This document shows positions 24,837 through 28,632 of a stretch of DNA of 28,632 nt, piece by piece (positions within the stretch are counted from its first letter, which is position 1; the number at the start of each line of letters is the position of its first letter). The stretch is from Desulfovibrio oxyclinae DSM 11498. GTDB taxonomy: Bacteria > Desulfobacterota > Desulfovibrionia > Desulfovibrionales > Desulfovibrionaceae. The DNA is taken from the NCBI RefSeq assembly GCF_000375485.1, contig NZ_AQXE01000016.1, positions 46,493 through 75,124 of the forward strand, in the 5' to 3' direction. The notes under the pieces are model-generated. The model did no database searches and was not told the origin of the DNA. It saw only the letters and a list, made by a program, of their open reading frames with translations. The position numbers were made by a program, and so were the translations under genes.

Positions 24837-25719
24837 CGTTCTCTCCCATGATGCCGGTCGGTCTGAAATACAACACGCCGATCAGAATGATGAAGGCGAA
24901 CACATCTTTGTACTCGCTGGAAAGATAGCCAGCCGCGAATATCTCCACCATGCCGATGATCAGTCCGCCGATCATGGCGCCGGTGATGTTGCCGATTCCG
25001 CCAAGCACTGCCGCGGCAAAGGCCTTGATGCCCGGCACGAAGCCCATGTCGTAGCGCACGGAGCCGTAGTACAGGCCCACCATGATCCCGGCGGCGGCCG
25101 CAAGCCCCGCGCCGATGGCGAAGGTGGTGGAGATGATGCGGTTGGAGTTGATTCCAACGAGGCCGGACATGATCTTGTCCTGCGCGGTGGCGCGCATGGC
25201 CTTGCCAATCTTCGTTTTGAACACCAGCAGATTCAGGGCCACGAGCAGGAACACGGTCAGGCCGACGATGAGCACCTGCATGTAGGACACGCTGATCATG
25301 CCGATCTCGAAACCACCCTGCGTGATCTCGGTGGGATACGGCTTGTCGTAAACGCCCTGCGTGAGCATGAGGCCGTTCTGGAGAAATATGGACATGCCGA
25401 GCGCAGCAAGCAGCACACTCAAACGCGAAGCGTTTCTGAGCGGTTTGTAAGCCAGTTTTTCCACGGCCATGGCAAGGAGCGCGCAGTATCCCATGGTCAG
25501 CACCAGCGAAAGCGCCAGGCAGGTGTAGGGGTCGAGCCCCTGTGCCGCCAGCCATGAAATAAGAATTACGCCCATGTAGCCGCCCGCGGCGAAAAACTCG
25601 CCGTGCGCGAAGTTGATAAGCTGGATGATGCCGTACACCATCGTGTACCCGAGGGCGATGAGCGCGTACACGCCGCCGAGGGTAATGCCGTTGAGTAGCT
25701 GCTGGAGGAAATATTCCAT
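24817..25719 (-). CDS. livH: Branched-chain amino-acid ABC transporter permease LivH
   Basis: 300 aa membrane permease subunit. The N-terminus LLNGITLGGVYALIALGYTMVYGII and the loop KTKIGKAMRATAQDKIMSGLVGIN, which contacts the ATPases, are diagnostic. About eight hydrophobic helices are visible and length is typical (about 295-308). The ribosome site (GGCGAG) is weak. The gene follows livK by 61 bp containing a GC-rich hairpin, and overlaps livM. Confidence 0.95.
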   Translation of the reverse strand: MEYFLQQLLNGITLGGVYALIALGYTMVYGIIQLINFAHGEFFAAGGYMGVILISWLAAQGLDPYTCLALSLVLTMGYCALLAMAVEKLAYKPLRNASRLSVLLAALGMSIFLQNGLMLTQGVYDKPYPTEITQGGFEIGMISVSYMQVLIVGLTVFLLVALNLLVFKTKIGKAMRATAQDKIMSGLVGINSNRIISTTFAIGAGLAAAAGIMVGLYYGSVRYDMGFVPGIKAFAAAVLGGIGNITGAMIGGLIIGMVEIFAAGYLSSEYKDVFAFIILIGVLYFRPTGIMGENVDDTRV

Positions 25720-25739
25720 TCGGTCTCGCCTGTAGAATC

Positions 25740-25765
25740 GGGAGCCGGGCCGCGACCCGGCTCCC
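25740..25765 (-). other. GC-rich stem-loop between livK and livH
   Basis: A perfect 10-bp stem (25740-25749 with 25756-25765, loop CCGCGA) without a T tract on the minus strand. It lies 15 bp after the livK stop. Such hairpins commonly protect the mRNA of the binding protein and lower expression of the permease genes. Confidence 0.75.
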
Positions 25766-25780
25766 CTTTGTGAATATGAG

Positions 25781-26935
25781 CTAGAACTTTTCGCCGGTCT
25801 GGGGGTCCCAGAAGTTGACGAACTCGCCGTCCCTGACGACCTGGATCACGTAGTTGGAACCGGAATCGCCGTTGGACTTGTAGTCGATGCGCTTGGAGGC
25901 GCCTTCGAAGGTCATGTCAAGAAGGGCCTGACGGACCTTGTCGGCATCCGCGGAACCGGCCTGCTTGACGGCCTTCAGGTAGGCCATGGCAGAGTCGTAG
26001 GCATAGGCGGAGTATGCGCCCGGGTCACCGTACTTGGGCTTGTAGGCGTCAAGGAAACGCTTGTAGGACTCGGATTCCTTGTCGGTATAACCGAAGGTCA
26101 GGTACACGCCGTTGGCGGCGTCCTTGGCGATTTCCATGAGCTGCGGGTGGTAGACCGCGTCCTGCGCAAGGATTTCGGCGTCAATACCCATGCGCTTGGC
26201 CTGGGTCAGCATGAGTGCGCCGGTGGCGGAGTTCTGCAGAGAGACGTAGAAGACATCAGGATTGGCGGCCTTGACCTTGGTCAGCACCGCGGAAAAGTCC
26301 TTGTCACCCTGGTTCACGTGATCGTGCGCCAGCACTTCGATTCCGTACTCGGGGCAGAGCTTTTCGAGGTTGTCGGCCAGCCCCTGCGAATAGGTGGTCT
26401 TGTCGTCCACGATGTAGACGTTGCCGGCCTTCAGGAAGTCGCGGATGAACGTGGCGGCGGCCTTGGACTGGTCATCGTCGCGGCCGCAGGTGCGGAACAT
26501 GTACTTGAGCCCACGCTCGGTGACCTTTTCGGAGGTGGAGGCCGGAGTGAGCATCACGATGTTCTCTTCGGCCAGCGTTTCAGAGGCCGGGATGGTGGCG
26601 CTGGAGCAGTAGGCCCCGATGACGCCGGAAACTTCTTCATTGATGAGCTTGTTGGCTGCGGCGACGGCCTGACGCGGGTCGCATGCGGAGTCCTGCGAGG
26701 ACAGGGTGATGTCGCTGAATCCGGGGATTCCACCCTCGCTCTTGACCACTTCGATGGCGGTCAGCGCGCCGTTCTTGATGTCGTTTCCGTCCGCGGCGTA
26801 CGGGCCGGTCAGCGGGCTGATGGAGCCTATTTCCAGAACCTTGCCCTCTTCAGCGGTCTTTTCCTCCCCGCCGCCGCAACCGGCAAGCAGGACGACGGCC
26901 AGCATGGCCACGCACAGAAGCATCAAACGTTTCAT
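25781..26935 (-). CDS. livK: Branched-chain amino-acid binding lipoprotein LivK
   Basis: 384 aa periplasmic type I binding protein. The start at 26935 has GGGAGAGAG upstream; the frame is open 45 codons further but that part is not protein-like. The N-terminus is a lipoprotein signal peptide with lipobox LAGC, so C20 is the likely acylated residue and the protein is membrane-anchored. IGSISPLTGPYAADGNDIKNGA, GVIGAYCSSATIPAS and TPASTSEKVTERGLKYMFRTCGRDDDQ are typical of the Leu/Ile/Val-binding family. Substrate could be branched-chain or another amino acid or amide; sequence alone does not decide. It is the second gene of the operon, 29 bp after livG. Confidence 0.95.
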   Translation of the reverse strand: MKRLMLLCVAMLAVVLLAGCGGGEEKTAEEGKVLEIGSISPLTGPYAADGNDIKNGALTAIEVVKSEGGIPGFSDITLSSQDSACDPRQAVAAANKLINEEVSGVIGAYCSSATIPASETLAEENIVMLTPASTSEKVTERGLKYMFRTCGRDDDQSKAAATFIRDFLKAGNVYIVDDKTTYSQGLADNLEKLCPEYGIEVLAHDHVNQGDKDFSAVLTKVKAANPDVFYVSLQNSATGALMLTQAKRMGIDAEILAQDAVYHPQLMEIAKDAANGVYLTFGYTDKESESYKRFLDAYKPKYGDPGAYSAYAYDSAMAYLKAVKQAGSADADKVRQALLDMTFEGASKRIDYKSNGDSGSNYVIQVVRDGEFVNFWDPQTGEKF

Positions 26936-26964
26936 AATCTCTCTCCCTTGACTTGAAGTTTCCC

Positions 26965-27720
26965 CTATTGGCCCAGATATGCTTCGATCACTTTGGGATC
27001 TTTCTGAATATCCTCGGGCGAACCCTCGGCGATCATGACCCCGTGATCGAGAACGACTATTTTGCGGCACACGCCCATGACGACCTTCATGTCGTGTTCC
27101 ACCATGAGCACATTGATGCCCAGATCGGAAATGTGTCCGATGGAATCCATGAGGCTGCGGCTCTCAGAAGGGTTCAGTCCGGCCGCGGGCTCATCAAGAA
27201 GAATGGTCTTGGGCTCGGAGGCAAGCGCCCTTGCGATTTCCAGTCTGCGCTGATGGCCGTAAGGCATGTTGGAGGCGGCTTCGTCCCGGTAATCGGCAAG
27301 ACCCATGAACTCCAGGGCCTTCATGGACTGCTCGCGAATCTTGCGCTCTTCCCGTTTCTGGGACGGAGATCGCAGCACCGCTCCGAACACTCCGGTCTTG
27401 GACCTGCTGTGCTGGGCGACCATGCAGTTCTCCAAAGCAGTCATCTGCGAAAACAATCGTATGTTCTGAAACGTCCGGGCGACCCCCATGGCAAGGACCT
27501 GATACGGTCGCAGGCCGGTGATGGTCCTGTCGTCATACGTGACTTTACCCTCGGACGCGCGATATACGCCGGTAATGACGTTGAACACCGTGGTTTTCCC
27601 GGCACCGTTGGGCCCGATCAACCCCATGACCTCGCCCTCGCCCAACGAGAAGTTCACATCGGTGAGAGCTTGCAGTCCTCCGAAACGGACACAGACATCG
27701 TGTAGAGTAAGATTCGCCAT
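26965..27720 (-). CDS. livG: Branched-chain amino-acid ABC transporter, ATPase LivG
   Basis: 251 aa cytosolic ATPase subunit. Walker A GPNGAGKT at about 36-43; TITGLRPYQVLAMGVARTFQNIRLF with the Q-loop; the degenerate signature MPYGHQRRLEIARAL in place of LSGGQ, as is usual for LivG; and Walker B ILLDEPAAGLNP. The C-terminal GSPEDIQKDPKVIEAYLG is typical. Length fits (about 250). No good ribosome site precedes the ATG. It is the first gene of the liv operon, facing the gene-free AT-rich region that must hold the promoter. Confidence 0.94.
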   Translation of the reverse strand: MANLTLHDVCVRFGGLQALTDVNFSLGEGEVMGLIGPNGAGKTTVFNVITGVYRASEGKVTYDDRTITGLRPYQVLAMGVARTFQNIRLFSQMTALENCMVAQHSRSKTGVFGAVLRSPSQKREERKIREQSMKALEFMGLADYRDEAASNMPYGHQRRLEIARALASEPKTILLDEPAAGLNPSESRSLMDSIGHISDLGINVLMVEHDMKVVMGVCRKIVVLDHGVMIAEGSPEDIQKDPKVIEAYLGQ

Positions 27721-28260
27721 AATTACAGACTTGCATATTGAAAATCGTCAAAAATTTCAAGTCAAAAAACCTCTCACCTGCCGTGGTTGAGCGATTTTTT
27801 TCGTTTGCGTCAAGCCGCTATAATTTCGACAGCTTTTTATCCCCCTTTTTTTTAAAATTGTAAAGTCACTCCTTTTAGAGCTGTACAATCGCGACGGGAA
27901 ACCATGCTTGCACAAAATATTATTCTCTCAAGCCACTTTTATAGAGAATAATCTCATTTCATTCTTTAAAACTTCACTTTCAATCAGCAACAATTGCTTT
28001 CATGCCATCCTCATGTTGCGCAGCCGCAGAATGCGATTTCCGTATAACGTATTACAGCTTGGCATTTGGAAAACGCCCCTTCCCCCGTTTTTGACGGCCA
28101 CCATACCCTCTTTGCCGACTCAACTTCAGAAAGCTGCGATCAATCTTTGCAACTGTTTTTGCAACAAACAGCCCTGCGGTCCGGTTAATCCTGACGTGCA
28201 CATGCAAAACTGTCGGGCATCACACGCCCACGTTTGTCCACCAAAAATGTCCCGGCTAGA
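27721..28260. other. AT-rich gene-free region upstream of the liv operon
   Basis: 540 bp with much lower GC than the rest of the window, rich in A and T runs (for example the T run near 27843-27852). It must hold the liv promoter on the minus strand, but no hexamer pair is convincing; TTGACT (27765-27760) and TTGACG (27751-27746) are candidate -35 boxes. A perfect 10-bp inverted repeat, ATTATTCTCT at 27919-27928 and AGAGAATAAT at 27943-27952, is the clearest site-like structure. Short open frames are present but lack ribosome sites and have unnatural composition. I see no RNA gene. Confidence 0.6.
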
Positions 28261-28577
28261 CTGAATTCTGCTACAGGAGTCCGTCAGCCAAGACCTACAG
28301 CCCTCAAATCCCGTCAGCGAGGTTGCAGCTTGAACGCGGGGCGTGCTGACCGCAAACCCCCAGCAGCTGCAACACCGCTGACAAGCCAGGGATTCCAAAG
28401 GGGGCCCGCCCCTTTGGTCCCCCCGAAGGGGCCGTCGGAGACATTTATTTCCCCACCAGTTGCAGGTTTCGGTCAGTCTGCCGACCTTCTTTTTTGCTTG
28501 CTGCAAATTGTCAAACCAAACGTAACGCCTTTGTGGTCAGTCGCCGCTCTCTGCGAGAGGGGCTATGAAGCGACCAC
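28261..28577. repeat. Structured intergenic region with several inverted repeats
   Basis: No convincing gene. Four stem-forming units follow one another. (1) 28313-28330 with 28365-28382, 16 of 18 positions paired, 34-base spacer. (2) 28395-28403 with 28409-28417, a perfect 9-bp stem. (3) CCCC at 28421-28424 with GGGG at 28428-28431. (4) 28543-28551 with 28555-28563, 8 of 9 paired, inside GTGGTC/GACCAC at 28533-28538 and 28572-28577. From memory, the stretch around 28380-28440 resembles dispersed intergenic repeats of Desulfovibrio genomes that are often mis-called as genes; this could not be checked here. Confidence 0.6.
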
Positions 28578-28607
28578 TGCTGCGGATAAGACCTCGCACG
28601 GAGCTGC

Positions 28608-28632
28608 ATGACCAGTCAAAAGAGCCTCTATG
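28608..28632 (+). CDS. Possible start of a gene cut by the window edge
   Basis: ATG at 28608 with GGAG 4 bases upstream (28600-28603) opens a frame that runs to the end of the window with eight codons visible. A second candidate, ATG at 28565 with GAGAGGGG just upstream, is also open to the edge in another frame. Too little sequence is present to tell whether either is real or what it encodes. Confidence 0.2.

Noticed and set aside
27908..28264. A 118-codon plus-strand frame in the AT-rich region
   Set aside because: No ribosome site, irregular composition with many Cys, Asn and Pro, and it runs through the dyad at 27919-27952. It looks like non-coding DNA.
28126..28506. A 126-codon minus-strand frame over the right-end repeats
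   Set aside because: It reads through the inverted repeats, has a Cys/Arg/Trp-rich sequence typical of translated intergenic repeats, and lacks a start signal.

Overview
The window looks like chromosomal DNA from a GC-rich member of the Desulfovibrionales (a Desulfovibrio-like sulfate reducer). This is inferred from gene order, codon use and protein character, in particular the DUF177-rpmF-plsX-fabH-fabG-acpP-fabF-glyA run, the ribBA-ribH-nusB-leuS run and the liv operon. No rRNA or tRNA gene was found to confirm it. Most of the window is conserved housekeeping sequence. I see no phage, CRISPR array, insertion sequence or toxin-antitoxin module.

Layout. 1-108: palindromic, purine-rich intergenic element. 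109-1961 (minus): TatD-family nuclease and a GT4-type glycosyltransferase. 2146-2871 (plus): a divergent small GT2-like glycosyltransferase ending in a good terminator. 3182-7862 (plus): ribBA, ribH, nusB, leuS (riboflavin precursors, transcription antitermination, leucyl-tRNA charging), closed by a bidirectional terminator. 7938-9435 (minus): FmdB-type zinc ribbon, hemC and a Cdd1-type helix-hairpin-helix protein. 9630-11098 (plus): a TPR protein and an uncharacterised partner. 11083-12078 (minus): YheT-type hydrolase, overlapping its convergent neighbour at the 3' ends. 12161-15718 (plus): a large membrane hybrid histidine kinase with an ABC-substrate-binding-like periplasmic sensor. 15809-16021 (minus): rpmB. 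16221-22774 (plus): DUF177, rpmF, plsX, fabH, fabG, acpP, fabF, glyA. 22879-27720 (minus): livG-livK-livH-livM-livF transporter operon. 27721-28632: about 0.9 kb without a convincing gene, AT-rich on the left and full of inverted repeats on the right.

How the genes work together. The 16-23 kb block links ribosome assembly (L32, DUF177) to phospholipid and fatty-acid initiation (PlsX, FabH), elongation (FabG, FabF) and the acyl carrier (AcpP), then to one-carbon metabolism (GlyA). A 14-bp palindrome of the CAAAC-N4-GTTTG type lies between fabH and fabG and is a candidate fatty-acid-responsive operator. Strong hairpins without T tracts separate acpP from fabF and livK from livH; in both cases the upstream product is normally needed in excess. 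The liv operon encodes a complete branched-chain (or related) amino-acid ABC importer. ribD and riboflavin synthase are not in the window.

I found no clearly new multi-gene system. The best candidates for new biology are the TPR plus unknown pair, the orphan sensor kinase, the acyl-operator-like palindrome and the structured repeats at both ends of the window.
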